Assembly (NCBI RefSeq): GCF_902706605.1
Contig: NZ_CACSLH010000013.1
Location: 1-64,000 of the forward strand
Source of the DNA: Enterococcus sp. CSURQ0835
GTDB lineage: Bacteria; Bacillota; Bacilli; Lactobacillales; Enterococcaceae
Direction: 5' to 3'
DNA length: 64,000 bases
A model generated the notes under the pieces. The model saw nothing but the letters and a program-made list of their open reading frames with translations. It was not told the origin of the DNA and did no database searches. The position numbers and the translations under genes are program-made. The first letter of the stretch is position 1. Every line of letters starts with the position of its first letter. Below, in pieces: positions 27,013 through 38,348 of the stretch.

Positions 27013-28359
27013 TTATAACCGTTCGTTCAATTCTTTAGCTAAGTCTTCAAAGCCTGGTTTGCCAAGAAGTGCAAACATGTTTTTCTTATAGGCTTCAACA
27101 CCCGGTTGGTCAAATGGATTAACACCCATCAAGTAACCAGAAACACCGACTGCGATTTCAAAGAAGTACATCAAGTAGCCTAATGTGTAAGCATCCATTT
27201 CAGGGATTTTTACGACAAAGTTTGGTACGCCACCATCGGTATGAGCAAGTAACGTTCCTTCGAATGCTTTCGTGTTGACAAAATCAACGTCTTTGCCTTG
27301 CAAATAGCCTAAGCCATCCAAATCAGATTCTTGTTCTGGGATCGTTACTGCTTTACGAGGTTTTTCAACTTTCACGATCGTTTCAAAAATATTGCGACGG
27401 CCATCTTGGATATACTGACCGAACGAATGTAAGTCAGTTGAGAAGTTCGCACTTGATGGATAGATCCCTTTCAAGTCTTTCCCTTCTGATTCGCCGTATA
27501 ATTGTTTCCACCATTCGTTGAAGTATTGCATACCTGGTTCGTAGTTGACTAAGATCTCAGTCACTTTCCCTTTTCGGTATAAAATATTGCGCAACGCAGC
27601 GTATTGATACGCTTCGTTTTCTTCTAGTTTTTCGCTCGCATACGCTTCACGAGAATCAGCTGCACCTTGCATCAAGGCATCGATGTCTGCGCCACTGACT
27701 GCGATCGGAAGTAAACCAACTGCCGTTAGCACTGAGAAACGTCCGCCAACATCATCTGGGATCACAAAAGTTTCCCAACCAGCTGCATCTGCTTCAGTTT
27801 TTACTGCACCGCGCGCTCTATCGGTCGTCGCATAGATCCGTTTGTTCGCTTCTTGTTCACCGTATTTTTTCACTAATAATTCTTTAAAGACGCGAAACGC
27901 AATCGCAGGTTCAGTCGTCGTCCCAGATTTTGAAATCACGTTGATTGAGAAATCGCGGTCGCCAATCACTTCGATCAAATCAGCGATATAAGTCGAACTG
28001 ATAGAATTACCCGCAAAGAAGACTTGTGGCGCTTTCCGATCTTTTTTATCTAACGCGTTGAAAAATGATTGATGTAAAAATTCAATCGCTGCCCGAGCGC
28101 CTAAATAAGAACCACCGATCCCAATCACGACTAAAACTTCTGAGTCAGATTGGATCTTTTCAGCTGCTTTTTTGATGCGAGCAAACTCGTCTTTGTCATA
28201 GTTGACAGGCAGATCGATCCAGCCTAAAAAGTCGTTCCCCGCTCCAGTGCCTTCATGTAATTCTTTGTGCGCGTTAGCGACTTGGGTTTTCATGTAGTCC
28301 ATTTCATGTTCATTGACAAATGGAGCTGCTTTCGAATAATCGAAATGAATATGTGCCAT
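27013..28359 (-). CDS. pgi: Glucose-6-phosphate isomerase
   Basis: Interconverts glucose 6-phosphate and fructose 6-phosphate in glycolysis and gluconeogenesis. The 448-aa length is the short Firmicutes form. Visible: [14 protein letters not shown], the sugar-phosphate loop [12 protein letters not shown], the signature [17 protein letters not shown] and the catalytic Glu/His region [11 protein letters not shown] plus SFGQYIQDG. The start [10 protein letters not shown] is set by AGGAGGA; ten upstream in-frame residues are left out. It is monocistronic between its own terminator and the gdhA terminator. Confidence 0.97.
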   Translation of the reverse strand: MAHIHFDYSKAAPFVNEHEMDYMKTQVANAHKELHEGTGAGNDFLGWIDLPVNYDKDEFARIKKAAEKIQSDSEVLVVIGIGGSYLGARAAIEFLHQSFFNALDKKDRKAPQVFFAGNSISSTYIADLIEVIGDRDFSINVISKSGTTTEPAIAFRVFKELLVKKYGEQEANKRIYATTDRARGAVKTEADAAGWETFVIPDDVGGRFSVLTAVGLLPIAVSGADIDALMQGAADSREAYASEKLEENEAYQYAALRNILYRKGKVTEILVNYEPGMQYFNEWWKQLYGESEGKDLKGIYPSSANFSTDLHSFGQYIQDGRRNIFETIVKVEKPRKAVTIPEQESDLDGLGYLQGKDVDFVNTKAFEGTLLAHTDGGVPNFVVKIPEMDAYTLGYLMYFFEIAVGVSGYLMGVNPFDQPGVEAYKKNMFALLGKPGFEDLAKELNERL

Positions 28360-28528
28360 ATTAGTTCCTCCTTGAAAGTCATCATACAAGTTATACTTTA
28401 CGTTTCTTTTGCCTTTTTTTCAAGCCAGAACCTTTTATTTCAGAAAAATAAGCAAAACATTCTTTCCCCAGCTCAGAAGCCCACAATCAACTTTAAACGA
28501 CCAAAAATTTTAGCTTTTCGATTCGAAT

Positions 28529-28568
28529 AAAAAATCCCCGCTCCACGATAGTGAACGGAGATTTTTTA
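28529..28568 (-). terminator. Terminator of gdhA
   Basis: On the minus strand AAATCTCCGTTCAC and GTGGAGCGGGGATTT pair with G-T and one mismatch around a short loop, followed by TTTTTT, directly after the gdhA stop codon. Confidence 0.8.
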
Positions 28569-28569
28569 T

Positions 28570-29949
<1,380 letters not shown>

Positions 29950-30015
29950 TCAAATTCTCATAAATTTGTAAAAAAACACTCAAAAAATATGCTACACTGC
30001 TGATGAGGTGGAATT

Positions 30016-31269
30016 ATGCAAACAAAATTTGAAGTGATCGTCATCGGTGGCGGCCCGGCTGGTATGATGTCAGCCATCAATGCAGCAACCAATGGCGCAC
30101 GAGTCGCACTGATCGATAAAAATCGTAAATTAGGCAAAAAATTACTACTGACCGGTGGTGGTCGGTGTAACGTCACGAACAATCGCCCCGTCGAAGATTT
30201 GATCCGTCATATCCCAGGAAATGGCCGTTTTTTATATAGTACGTTTTCACAATTTGATAACCAAGCTATCATAGAATTTTTTAATAGCCGCAACATTTCG
30301 TTAAAAGAAGAAGATCACGGCCGCATGTTTCCCGTGACCGACCGCTCCAAAACGATCGTTGACGCGCTAGAAAAAGAATTAGTCGCGCTAAACGTAACCT
30401 TGTTCAAAAAAACGACGGTTGAAAAATTACTAGCCGATACCACAAAAGTATTGGGTGTCCGAACTGCAACTGGCGACTTGTTTGCTAAAAGCGTGGTCAT
30501 TACGACTGGCGGAAAAACGTATCCAGCGACTGGTTCGACGGGTGATGGCTTTACCTTTGCTAAAAGTTGCGGCCACCACGTCACGCCGCTTTATCCAACT
30601 GAATCACCGATCAATTTGACCGATGACGTGATCAAACAAAAAACACTACAAGGCCTCGCGTTACAAGATGTCACCCTCAGCGTGCTGAATGAGAAAGGCA
30701 AAGCTGTGACCGAACACACGCTGGATCTTCTCTTTACGCATTTTGGTCTTTCAGGTCCGGCGGCATTACGCTGTTCTAGTTTTGTCAATCAGCAACTAAA
30801 ACAACAAACTAGTGTCTCATTACGTTTGGACTGCTTCCCTGAAAAAACCAAAACGGAACTCACTGCTGAAATCACGGAACGGGTGCAGCAGAAAAAACAA
30901 TTAAAAAATGCGCTCCCCAATTTTTTACCTGAGCGGCTGCTCCATTATTTTTTAACGAGCGTGGGAATCGCGGAAAAAACATGGCCGCAAGTAAGTCAAA
31001 AAGAATTACAAACTTTCGTTGCGCTATGTAAAGACTGGCATTTGCACGCCAAAAGTACCTTTGGCTTAGAAAAGTCATTTGTGACTGGCGGCGGAGTGGA
31101 ATTAAAAGAAGTTGATCCGAAAACCTTAGCGAGTAAGAAAAAGCAGGGCTTATTTTTCGCTGGAGAAGTGTTAAATATCAACGGCTACACCGGTGGTTAT
31201 AATATCACCACGGCATTGTGTACTGGGTATGTTGCAGGCATGAACGCCGCCTACCATGCTTTTGATTGA
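30016..31269 (+). CDS. BaiN/HI0933-family NAD(P)/FAD-dependent oxidoreductase
   Basis: A 417-aa flavoprotein of the HI0933 (YhiN/BaiN) family. The FAD-binding Rossmann motif VIGGGPAGMMSAINAA is at the N terminus, followed by the family signature KLLLTGGGRCNVTNN, a second glycine motif VVITTGGKTYPATGSTGDG, and the C-terminal FAD loop GLFFAGEVLNINGYTGGYN. Its natural substrate is not known for most members. GAGGTGG precedes ATG, and an extended -10 (TGCTACACT) lies just upstream. It is monocistronic, with a terminator 20 nt downstream. Confidence 0.92.
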   Translation: MQTKFEVIVIGGGPAGMMSAINAATNGARVALIDKNRKLGKKLLLTGGGRCNVTNNRPVEDLIRHIPGNGRFLYSTFSQFDNQAIIEFFNSRNISLKEEDHGRMFPVTDRSKTIVDALEKELVALNVTLFKKTTVEKLLADTTKVLGVRTATGDLFAKSVVITTGGKTYPATGSTGDGFTFAKSCGHHVTPLYPTESPINLTDDVIKQKTLQGLALQDVTLSVLNEKGKAVTEHTLDLLFTHFGLSGPAALRCSSFVNQQLKQQTSVSLRLDCFPEKTKTELTAEITERVQQKKQLKNALPNFLPERLLHYFLTSVGIAEKTWPQVSQKELQTFVALCKDWHLHAKSTFGLEKSFVTGGGVELKEVDPKTLASKKKQGLFFAGEVLNINGYTGGYNITTALCTGYVAGMNAAYHAFD

Positions 31270-31280
31270 GAAGCTGACTA

Positions 31281-31318
31281 AAAAATCCTGTGCTGTTTTT
31301 GCCAGCACAGGATTTTTT
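31281..31318. terminator. Terminator between the flavoprotein gene and ybaK
   Basis: AAATCCTGTGCTG and CAGCACAGGATTT make a 13-bp perfect stem with a 7-nt loop and T runs on both strands, between convergent genes. Confidence 0.92.
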
Positions 31319-31329
31319 CAATGTAAAAC

Positions 31330-31815
31330 TTAAAGCGTCAACTCTGCGATCGTCCCACGAGTCAGCCGGCAGAGATCAGCCGGTGCTAGCTCTATTTGCA
31401 AGCCGCGTTTGCCAGCAGAGACTGCGATCGTTTCAAAGTGTTCAGCAGAAGTATCTAGAAAGGTCGGGAAACTTTTTTTCATCCCGATCGGTGAACAACC
31501 ACCGCGGAGATACCCCGTCAAATTTTCTAAGTCTTTGACGTGAAGCATCTCCACTTTTTTATTGCCGCTGAGCTTGGCGATTTTTTTCAGATCTAATTCA
31601 TGATCACTCGGAATGACCGCGACTAAAGGACCAGTCTGATTGCCGACTGCAACCAATGTTTTAAAAATTCGAGCCGGCTCGATCCCTACTTGTTCCGCAA
31701 CGTGTCGCGCACCAAGATCAGCTTCGCTCCATGTGTATTCGTGTTCGTGATACGAAATTTTTTGTTGCTCTACCAATCGGATCGCATTTGTTTTGACGAT
31801 TTTTTTCTTTGCCAC
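31330..31815 (-). CDS. ybaK: Cys-tRNA(Pro)/Cys-tRNA(Cys) deacylase YbaK/EbsC
   Basis: A 161-aa trans-editing protein that hydrolyses mischarged Cys-tRNA(Pro). It shows the family segments TNAIRLVEQQKISYHEHEY, ARIFKTLVAVG, VVIP-like VAVIPSDHELDLKK with the key lysine context, and GYLRGGCSPIGMKK. E. faecalis EbsC belongs to the same family. The start is GTG at 31815, with GAGG 8 nt upstream; the GTG at 31824 overlaps the ribosome binding site itself. It is monocistronic, convergent with the flavoprotein gene. Confidence 0.92.
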   Translation of the reverse strand: MAKKKIVKTNAIRLVEQQKISYHEHEYTWSEADLGARHVAEQVGIEPARIFKTLVAVGNQTGPLVAVIPSDHELDLKKIAKLSGNKKVEMLHVKDLENLTGYLRGGCSPIGMKKSFPTFLDTSAEHFETIAVSAGKRGLQIELAPADLCRLTRGTIAELTL

Positions 31816-31990
31816 AGGACTCACCTCGCTTTGAGTGTAGCAAAAAAATTTTCTGAAAACAAATACCTTATCGTTTGGTCATTTTTCAAAATTGCTTTAC
31901 ACTGGAATAGTAAATAAGCAAAGCGATTCACTTTCGGTTCGCTAGATTTCGTGAAAAACTTTTTACTGATCAAGAAGGAGGAGCACGAAC

Positions 31991-33034
31991 ATGAAAAAAA
32001 GAATGTCTCGCGGTAAATTTGAAAAGATGCAACAATTGTCAAACGATCAAGGTGTCATCGCCGCCTTAGCGATCGACCAACGTGGCTCGATGAAACGGAT
32101 GATGGAAGCTGCAGTCGGGAAAGAACGTTTTGAGATGGATCAGATCTATGAGTTCAAAGAGTTAGTTTCCCAAGAATTGACGAAACGCGAAAGTGCGATT
32201 TTACTGGATGAACAGTATGGCTTTAAAGGGATCAAAGCCAAAGATAAAAACTGCGGCTTGATCATGTCTTACGAAAAAACTGGTTACGATGCGAACACAC
32301 CGGGTCGTTTGCCTGAATTGTTACCTAATGAATCTCTAGATCGCTTATTAGCTAAAGGTGCCGATGCGGCCAAAGTCTTAGTCTATTACAACCCAGATGA
32401 AGACCAAGAGCTTTTAGACATCAAGCATGCCTTTTTAGAACGTTTGGGAACAGAAGCATTGGCTGCTGATATCCCTGTCTTTGTAGAGCCGATCGTTTAT
32501 GATGATAAAATCACCGATGATCATTCACCTGAATTTGCCAAGATCAAACCGAAAAAAGTCATCGAAACGATCAAAGAATTGACCAAAGATAAATACCATA
32601 TCGATGTCTTAAAAGTAGAAGTTCCCGTCTTATTCAAATACGTGGACGGCTTTACTGAAGGCGATGATCCAGCTGTTTACACTCAAAAAGAAGCAGCGGA
32701 ATACTTTAAAGCGGCTAGTGATGCGGCGACGCGCCCATTCATTTATTTAAGTGCTGGTGTGCCAGCCAATATTTTCCGAGAAGAATTGACTTTTGCCGGT
32801 GAACACGGTGCGCATTATTGCGGGATCTTAGGTGGACGCGCAACGTGGCGTGACGGCGTACAAGTCTATGCGGATGGTGGCAAAGAAGCGCTTTTGAAAT
32901 GGTTGGACACCCAAGGCCGTCAAAACGTGGAAGAATTAAATGAGATCTTAGCCAAATATGCAAAACCTTGGTATGAAATTTACGGCGGCTTAGACAATAT
33001 CGAAGTCTTTGATGTCGACGTGATGAAAGATTGA
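31991..33034 (+). CDS. lacD: Tagatose 1,6-diphosphate aldolase
   Basis: A 347-aa class I aldolase of the LacD family, which splits tagatose 1,6-bisphosphate (and often fructose 1,6-bisphosphate) into dihydroxyacetone phosphate and glyceraldehyde 3-phosphate. Visible: ALAIDQRGSMKRMM near the N terminus, LLDEQYGFKGI, the Schiff-base lysine in the DVLKVEVPV segment and GILGGRATW. AAGGAGGAG precedes ATG. Unlike the classic lac operon it stands alone, with no lacABC nearby, so a role as general aldolase or, as for streptococcal LacD.1, a regulatory role is possible. Confidence 0.93.
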   Translation: MKKRMSRGKFEKMQQLSNDQGVIAALAIDQRGSMKRMMEAAVGKERFEMDQIYEFKELVSQELTKRESAILLDEQYGFKGIKAKDKNCGLIMSYEKTGYDANTPGRLPELLPNESLDRLLAKGADAAKVLVYYNPDEDQELLDIKHAFLERLGTEALAADIPVFVEPIVYDDKITDDHSPEFAKIKPKKVIETIKELTKDKYHIDVLKVEVPVLFKYVDGFTEGDDPAVYTQKEAAEYFKAASDAATRPFIYLSAGVPANIFREELTFAGEHGAHYCGILGGRATWRDGVQVYADGGKEALLKWLDTQGRQNVEELNEILAKYAKPWYEIYGGLDNIEVFDVDVMKD

Positions 33035-33047
33035 TTATTTTAATTGG

Positions 33048-33088
33048 CAAAAAAGCATTGAGCCTTGTTGCAGGCCTCAATGCTTTTT
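33048..33088. terminator. Terminator between lacD and aroD
   Basis: AAAGCATTGAG-CCT and AGG-CCTCAATGCTTT pair around a short loop between convergent genes, with T runs on both strands. Confidence 0.88.
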
Positions 33089-33091
33089 TGT

Positions 33092-33838
33092 TTAGAGTGC
33101 CTTGATCAATTGACGAAGTGTCTTGGCTTCTAACTGCCCTTCTTCTGCTGCTAAGTTTGGTAAACAACCGTAAGCGATAGCTGAACCGGTCAGTGAACCG
33201 GCGACTTGAGTAAAATGACCCAATTTTCCGGTAGCTAAAGCCACGACTGGCAGATTGACAAAACTTTGCGCTTTGACGGTCGTCTCTAATAATCGTAGCA
33301 CATCAAGTTCATCTTTTGGTTTGACGACGATTTTTCCGATATCTGCGCCCCAATGTTCCATCATGTTCAACCGGAACAATAAGATCGCGTCTTTAGGCGT
33401 AGTATCGAGTGTGTAGTCGCTGACGATGACCTTAGTATTTAACGCTTGCATCCAACGAACAAATGTCGGACTCAGCTGATCTAATAATGAAAGCTCGACA
33501 TCCATCAGATCGACTTGTTTTGACGTGACGACAAATTCATAGATCCGACGGTACTCACGCGCGGATAGTTCCAACTGGCCCCCGGCGGCTTTGGTTTTTA
33601 AATTAAAAATCAACGGCAACTGCCGCACTTCATCTCGCAGCGCCATCAACGTCATCAAGAGTTGTTCTTCGTCTGCTACCGCTTCATAAAAATCCGCTCG
33701 CCATTCGATCGCATCGCCTACTTTTTTAGCTTGGCTGGCTTGGGCCATCAACTCGTCGAAGGTCCGACCAATGAGCGGCACACAGATTTTTGGTTTGCCC
33801 GTCCCGAAACGAACAGCGCGTACTTTTAAATCCAACAT
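33092..33838 (-). CDS. aroD: 3-dehydroquinate dehydratase, type I
   Basis: Dehydrates 3-dehydroquinate to 3-dehydroshikimate in the shikimate pathway. About 248 aa, as usual for type I AroD. Visible: PLIGRT near the N terminus, EWRADFYE with the conserved acidic residues, VELSLLDQL, the Schiff-base lysine in GADIGKIVVKP, and LPVVALATGKLG followed by GSLTGSAIAYGCL. I start at the second Met (33838) because AAGGA is 9 nt upstream; the first Met (33844) is too close. It stands apart from other aro genes, with a 12-nt gap to the RlmI-like gene upstream, so the two are co-transcribed. Confidence 0.93.
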   Translation of the reverse strand: MLDLKVRAVRFGTGKPKICVPLIGRTFDELMAQASQAKKVGDAIEWRADFYEAVADEEQLLMTLMALRDEVRQLPLIFNLKTKAAGGQLELSAREYRRIYEFVVTSKQVDLMDVELSLLDQLSPTFVRWMQALNTKVIVSDYTLDTTPKDAILLFRLNMMEHWGADIGKIVVKPKDELDVLRLLETTVKAQSFVNLPVVALATGKLGHFTQVAGSLTGSAIAYGCLPNLAAEEGQLEAKTLRQLIKAL

Positions 33839-33856
33839 CTTCATCCGTCCTTTGTA

Positions 33857-35032
33857 TTATTTGTTGATTTCATAAACTAAAACTTTTAAATAATTACTTT
33901 CTGCTAACTGCTTCACTGCCGGAAAATCAGGCGGTAAGCGGAAAGTCGTTTTCAACTGATAAGTGACCTTTTGTTTTTGCAGTGCTTGCTCGATCGTTTG
34001 CTGGAATTTCTTTTTCGGAAAATTTGCAGCATTAGTCGAGGCGATGATCACTCCTTGGTCAGCTAAAATTTCCACACTGTCTTCGATCAAACGCCCATAA
34101 TCTTTTAACACTGAAAACGTCTTTTTCTTATTCCGAGCAAAACTTGGCGGGTCTAAGATGATCAAGTCATAGGTCAAATTTTTTCGCGCGGCGTAACGAA
34201 AATACTCAAACGTATCCATCACGATGATTTTTTGTTGTGCAACAGCTAAGCCATTGACCGTAAACTGTTCTTGGGTCTTAGGTAAGCTCCGCTGTGCCAA
34301 ATCCACACTGGTCGTTTCCAATGCGCCCCCCACTGCTGCGGCGACTGAAAAAGCACCGGTGTAAGAAAACATATTCAAGACTCGTTTGCCGGCGGAAGTT
34401 TCTAAAAGGCGTCCGCGCACTTCTTTTTGATCTAAAAAGATCCCAGTCATATACCCCTCATTTAAATAAACAGCGTAGTTCACGCCATTTTCTTTGACGA
34501 TCAATGGTTCAACTGGTTTGGTTCCGGCTACCCACTGACTTTCTTGTTTTGCTTGTTTGAAACGATTTTTTTCCACGACCCCGGCTACTTCCGGGTAAAC
34601 GTGGCGCAAGCTCGCGATCAATTCTTCTTTTAACTGATAAATCGTTTGATTGTACCATGAAATGACTAAGTAATCCGCGTAAAAATCGATCGTCACGCCA
34701 CCTAGTCCATCACCTTCGCCATTAAAAACACGAAACGCGGTCGTTAACGGATCATTGAAATAATGGGCGCGCCGCATTTTTGCTTCATTAAAGAGCCGGA
34801 TCAAAAACACTTGATCGATCGATGTCTGGTCAAAACTTACGACCCAGCCCAGTCCTTTATTTTGCTCGCCCAAATAGCCGCGTGCCACAAACTTTCCTCG
34901 CGAGTCAGTCAATTCGACCCAAGTCGTTGGCAAAGTCGCCGGGGTGTTTTTTAAATCTTCTTTTTGGATTAATGGATTTCCAGCGTTGATTTTTTTTACG
35001 GCGCTGTCTGTCAATTGTATCTGCAACTTCAT
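33857..35032 (-). CDS. Class I SAM-dependent rRNA methyltransferase, RlmI/YwbD type
   Basis: A 391-aa protein with an N-terminal PUA-like domain (about residues 1-80) and a C-terminal Rossmann methyltransferase. Visible: VFNGEGDGLGGVTIDFY, the SAM loop VLNMFSYTGAFSVAAAVGGA, DLAQRSL, and the catalytic LDPPSFARNKK. These match E. coli RlmI (23S rRNA m5C1962) and B. subtilis YwbD, so it probably modifies 23S rRNA. The Shine-Dalgarno-like GCAGGG abuts the first ATG, so TTG two codons later is an alternative start. It is upstream of aroD on the same strand. Confidence 0.9.
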   Translation of the reverse strand: MKLQIQLTDSAVKKINAGNPLIQKEDLKNTPATLPTTWVELTDSRGKFVARGYLGEQNKGLGWVVSFDQTSIDQVFLIRLFNEAKMRRAHYFNDPLTTAFRVFNGEGDGLGGVTIDFYADYLVISWYNQTIYQLKEELIASLRHVYPEVAGVVEKNRFKQAKQESQWVAGTKPVEPLIVKENGVNYAVYLNEGYMTGIFLDQKEVRGRLLETSAGKRVLNMFSYTGAFSVAAAVGGALETTSVDLAQRSLPKTQEQFTVNGLAVAQQKIIVMDTFEYFRYAARKNLTYDLIILDPPSFARNKKKTFSVLKDYGRLIEDSVEILADQGVIIASTNAANFPKKKFQQTIEQALQKQKVTYQLKTTFRLPPDFPAVKQLAESNYLKVLVYEINK

Positions 35033-35207
35033 CCCTGCTTTCTAATCTTATTGATTATAACAAAATTTTAGCTGATTTCCTTGTTATAAAGTTTTTTTTA
35101 AACTGATTTCGTAAAGCGAACTTTCAATTGACGCTCTTTTAGCAAACGAGTACACTTAAACAGAATAACCATTAAAACTTTTCTTCGACCAGAAAGGAAG
35201 GAAGCTA

Positions 35208-37364
35208 TTGAAAAACATAAAAGCCCCCACATTTTTAAATAAACGTCTCGGCTTTTACGCGTTATTAACCTTATTATTGTGGGCTAAGAGTATTTTCGCG
35301 TATCTTTTTGAATTTAATCTAGGCATTGAAAGCCTCAGACAGTATTTCATCTTGTTCATCAACCCGATCGCAACAACGATGTTCTTACTGTCGATCGCAC
35401 TTTACATCAGACGACCAAAAGCCGCTTACCGCACGATGTTGTTCATCTATGCGTTAGCGAGTATTTTATTGTTCTCAAACGTCGTCTACTATCGCGAATT
35501 TACTGATTTCATCACCATCAACACCTTACTAGGTGCTGGCAAAGTCGCCAGTGGACTAGGTGAAAGTGCGTTACGTTTGTTCCGCCCCTATGATTTATTA
35601 TTCGTCGCTGACTTAGTGATCTTCCCGCTGCTCTTTTGGCGTAAAAAGATCACCCGTGAAGAAAAGCCGGTACGGGCACGGATGGCCTTTGCTATGACCG
35701 CTTTATCGGTTATGATTTTTTCCGGTAACTTGTTCATGGCCGAAGCCGATCGACCTGAATTATTGACGCGGACTTTTTCCCGCGATTATTTAGTCAAGTA
35801 TTTAGGGATCAACGCTTTTACTGTCTATGATGGGATTCAAACATACAATACGAATCAAGTCCGGGCAGAAGCTAGCCCAAATGATTTGAAAGATGTCGAA
35901 GATTACGTGAAAGGTCATTATGCCAAGCCAAATCCTGACACGTACGGCTTAGCTAAAGGCCGTAACGTCATCTATATCCATTTGGAAAGTACCCAACAGT
36001 TTTTGATCGATTACAAATTAAAAGACGAAAATGGCGTCGAACATGAAGTGATGCCGTTTGTCAATAGTATTTACCACAACAATGATACCTTTAGTTTTGA
36101 TAACTTCTTCCACCAAGTCAAAGCCGGTAAAACTTCCGATGCTGAGACCTTGATGGAAAATTCATTGTTCGGTTTGAATCAAGGATCACTGTTCACCCAA
36201 CTCGGCGGCAAAAATACGTTCCAAGCTGCACCGAATATTTTGAAACAAGAAGCTGGTTATACGAGTGCGGCTTTCCACGGAAACTCAGGAAACTTCTGGA
36301 ACCGGACGGAAACTTACAAACGTTTAGGCTACGATCATTTCTTTGACTCTTCGTATTATGATGTCAACGAAAATAATTCATTCCAATACGGATTGCATGA
36401 TAAACCGTTCTTCCAACAATCAGTCAAATACTTAGAACATTTGCAACAACCGTTCTATTCAAAATTCATCGCCGTTTCCAATCACTATCCTTATAGTGAA
36501 TTCAAAAATGACGAAGCTGGTTTCCCAATGGCAAATACCGATGACGAGACGATCAACGGTTACTTTGCTACTGCGAACTATTTAGATAAAGCCGTAGAGG
36601 AATTTTTCAACTATTTGAAAGCAAGCGGTCTTTATGACAATTCAGTGATCGTGATGTATGGTGACCACTATGGGATCTCAAATTCTCGGAATTCTGATCT
36701 AGCGGAACTCGTCGGTAAAGACAAGAGCACGTGGTCAAACTTTGACAATGCCCAAATGCAACGAGTTCCTTACATGATCCATGTTCCCGGTACGGACAAA
36801 GGCGGCGTCAATCACACATATGGTGGTGAAGTCGATGCCTTGCCAACCTTACTGCACTTACTGGGAGTCGACAACAGCAAGAACATCCAGTTAGGTCAGG
36901 ATTTGTTGTCACCTGATAATCAGCAAGTCGTTGCTTTCCGAGATGGCGATTACGTGACACCAAATTACACCTATTACGGTGGCAAACTTTACGAAAATGC
37001 TACGGGACAACCGGTAACTGAACCAGATGAAAATCTGAAAAATCAAGTCAAAGCTTGGAAAAAAGCAGCAGATACACAACTAGAAACTTCTGATCACATC
37101 AACAATGGCGACTTACTGCGTTTTTATAGTGGTAGCGGTTTGAAAACGATCGACCCAACCGATTATGATTATAAAAATGGATTGCAAAAGCTCGAGCAAA
37201 CCGAGAAAAAACTCGGTAGTAAATCCACTAGTATCTACAGTCAGCATCAAAACAAATCAACCCAAGATCTTTACAAGACCGAGACTTACAAGCAATACCA
37301 AGAACAAGGACAAGAAGTTCCAGTTCAATCACAGCCTGAAGCTGAAGACGAAACTGTTCAATAA
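35208..37364 (+). CDS. ltaS: Lipoteichoic acid synthase family protein
   Basis: A 718-aa polyglycerolphosphate polymerase. Five membrane helices occupy residues ~15-180, followed by an extracellular sulfatase-like domain. Visible: YIHLESTQQFLID with the metal-binding Glu, the catalytic threonine in KAGKTSDAE, HGNSGNFWNR, VSNHYPYSEF and the metal motif YGDHYGIS. The C-terminal ~60 residues are Gln-rich and low complexity. The start is TTG, with AAGGAAGG upstream. Firmicutes often carry two or more LtaS paralogues, so whether this is the main LTA synthase or a primase-like one is open. A terminator follows. Confidence 0.93.
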   Translation: MKNIKAPTFLNKRLGFYALLTLLLWAKSIFAYLFEFNLGIESLRQYFILFINPIATTMFLLSIALYIRRPKAAYRTMLFIYALASILLFSNVVYYREFTDFITINTLLGAGKVASGLGESALRLFRPYDLLFVADLVIFPLLFWRKKITREEKPVRARMAFAMTALSVMIFSGNLFMAEADRPELLTRTFSRDYLVKYLGINAFTVYDGIQTYNTNQVRAEASPNDLKDVEDYVKGHYAKPNPDTYGLAKGRNVIYIHLESTQQFLIDYKLKDENGVEHEVMPFVNSIYHNNDTFSFDNFFHQVKAGKTSDAETLMENSLFGLNQGSLFTQLGGKNTFQAAPNILKQEAGYTSAAFHGNSGNFWNRTETYKRLGYDHFFDSSYYDVNENNSFQYGLHDKPFFQQSVKYLEHLQQPFYSKFIAVSNHYPYSEFKNDEAGFPMANTDDETINGYFATANYLDKAVEEFFNYLKASGLYDNSVIVMYGDHYGISNSRNSDLAELVGKDKSTWSNFDNAQMQRVPYMIHVPGTDKGGVNHTYGGEVDALPTLLHLLGVDNSKNIQLGQDLLSPDNQQVVAFRDGDYVTPNYTYYGGKLYENATGQPVTEPDENLKNQVKAWKKAADTQLETSDHINNGDLLRFYSGSGLKTIDPTDYDYKNGLQKLEQTEKKLGSKSTSIYSQHQNKSTQDLYKTETYKQYQEQGQEVPVQSQPEAEDETVQ

Positions 37365-37371
37365 AAGCAAA

Positions 37372-37414
37372 GCGAATCCGCAAGTCGCAAACGACTAAGC
37401 GGGTTCGCTTTTTT
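37372..37414 (+). terminator. Terminator after ltaS
   Basis: AAGCGAATCCGC and GCGGGTTCGCTT pair (one G-T) around an 18-nt loop, which itself can fold as AAGTCG/CGACTT; TTTTTTG follows. Confidence 0.85.
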
Positions 37415-37544
37415 GTTTTTCAACAGACACTTAGCTGGGCTTAAACTTTTAAAACTCATACTCTTTCTTTGCCAGCTTCTTCTCGAGATGTTCATACTTC
37501 TTTCAAACTCACTGCTTATACTGAAAGTGAAAGTGAGGTGTCTT

Positions 37545-38249
37545 ATGAACAGCTTACAACAAATCAAAAGCCACAAAGTTCGGTTTTTCTTTCAGTCTTT
37601 TGGTGTAGCTTTATTTTTAATTGGTTTAACTAGTCTTCATTTACTGACCCAAATCTTACAGCAACTAGACCAGCGAAACTCATGGGCAGCCGGTAAGATC
37701 CAACTTTTTTCCGCTAGTGAGGTAGCTGAATTGCACCATTATTTCACTCACTGCTTTTGGGGGTTGGCTCTAGCGGCATTGCTCTTTTTAACCTTGATAG
37801 TTTGGTGGTCCACTAAAAAGACAACGCATCAAGCCACTTTATCCCCTGCGTCCTCAATCAAATTTTTTATCAACGGATTGGCTTATAACACGTTAGTCAT
37901 CGCCAGTGCCAGTTGTGGCTTACTGAGTTTATTTATTTTGGCTCAACCGTTTTATGAAACACTTTTGCAAATTTTTTATCAACACAGTCTGGATCATTTC
38001 ACTGATTTACCAAATTTCGTTTTGAGTAATGGCACGAGCGGGTTTGCGTATTCATTGCGCTTGCCGTTTTCATTTGATATCTCATCTGATCGATTGTTCC
38101 ATTTCTTTTTACTTTCACTTGCGACTGCTAGTCTTCAATTTTTCGGTCTGTCACTGCCAGTCCTTTTTGGTGATGTCTGGTATTATCGTCAAAAAAATTT
38201 AACTAACCGCGTTAAAAATCCAGCTTCAGCTATCAAACACGAACATTAA
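37545..38249 (+). CDS. Multi-spanning membrane protein of unknown function
   Basis: A 234-aa integral membrane protein with four clear hydrophobic segments (about residues 14-38, 72-96, 115-140 and 190-215). A Lys/His-rich cytosolic tail follows. I compared it mentally with DUF1461 (TIGR01906) and do not see that family's signature, so I leave it unnamed. The start is set by GAGGTG before ATG at 37545, with an extended -10 (TGCTTATACT) ~35 nt further upstream; the longer frame from 37413 has no ribosome binding site. It lies between ltaS and a purine permease and is probably a separate unit. Confidence 0.7.
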   Translation: MNSLQQIKSHKVRFFFQSFGVALFLIGLTSLHLLTQILQQLDQRNSWAAGKIQLFSASEVAELHHYFTHCFWGLALAALLFLTLIVWWSTKKTTHQATLSPASSIKFFINGLAYNTLVIASASCGLLSLFILAQPFYETLLQIFYQHSLDHFTDLPNFVLSNGTSGFAYSLRLPFSFDISSDRLFHFFLLSLATASLQFFGLSLPVLFGDVWYYRQKNLTNRVKNPASAIKHEH

Positions 38250-38348
38250 ATAGATTTCATTTTGTTTTATTCTACTTTTTGTTGAAAATTTTAAATTATT
38301 TTTCTATACTTTGAAAGGACAAAAAAACAAAGGAGCTCTTTCAAACTT

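Noticed and set aside
37545-38249. DUF1461/TIGR01906 membrane protein
   Set aside because: The helix count is similar, but the family signature around the large loop and the LP-x-EYF-like region is absent.
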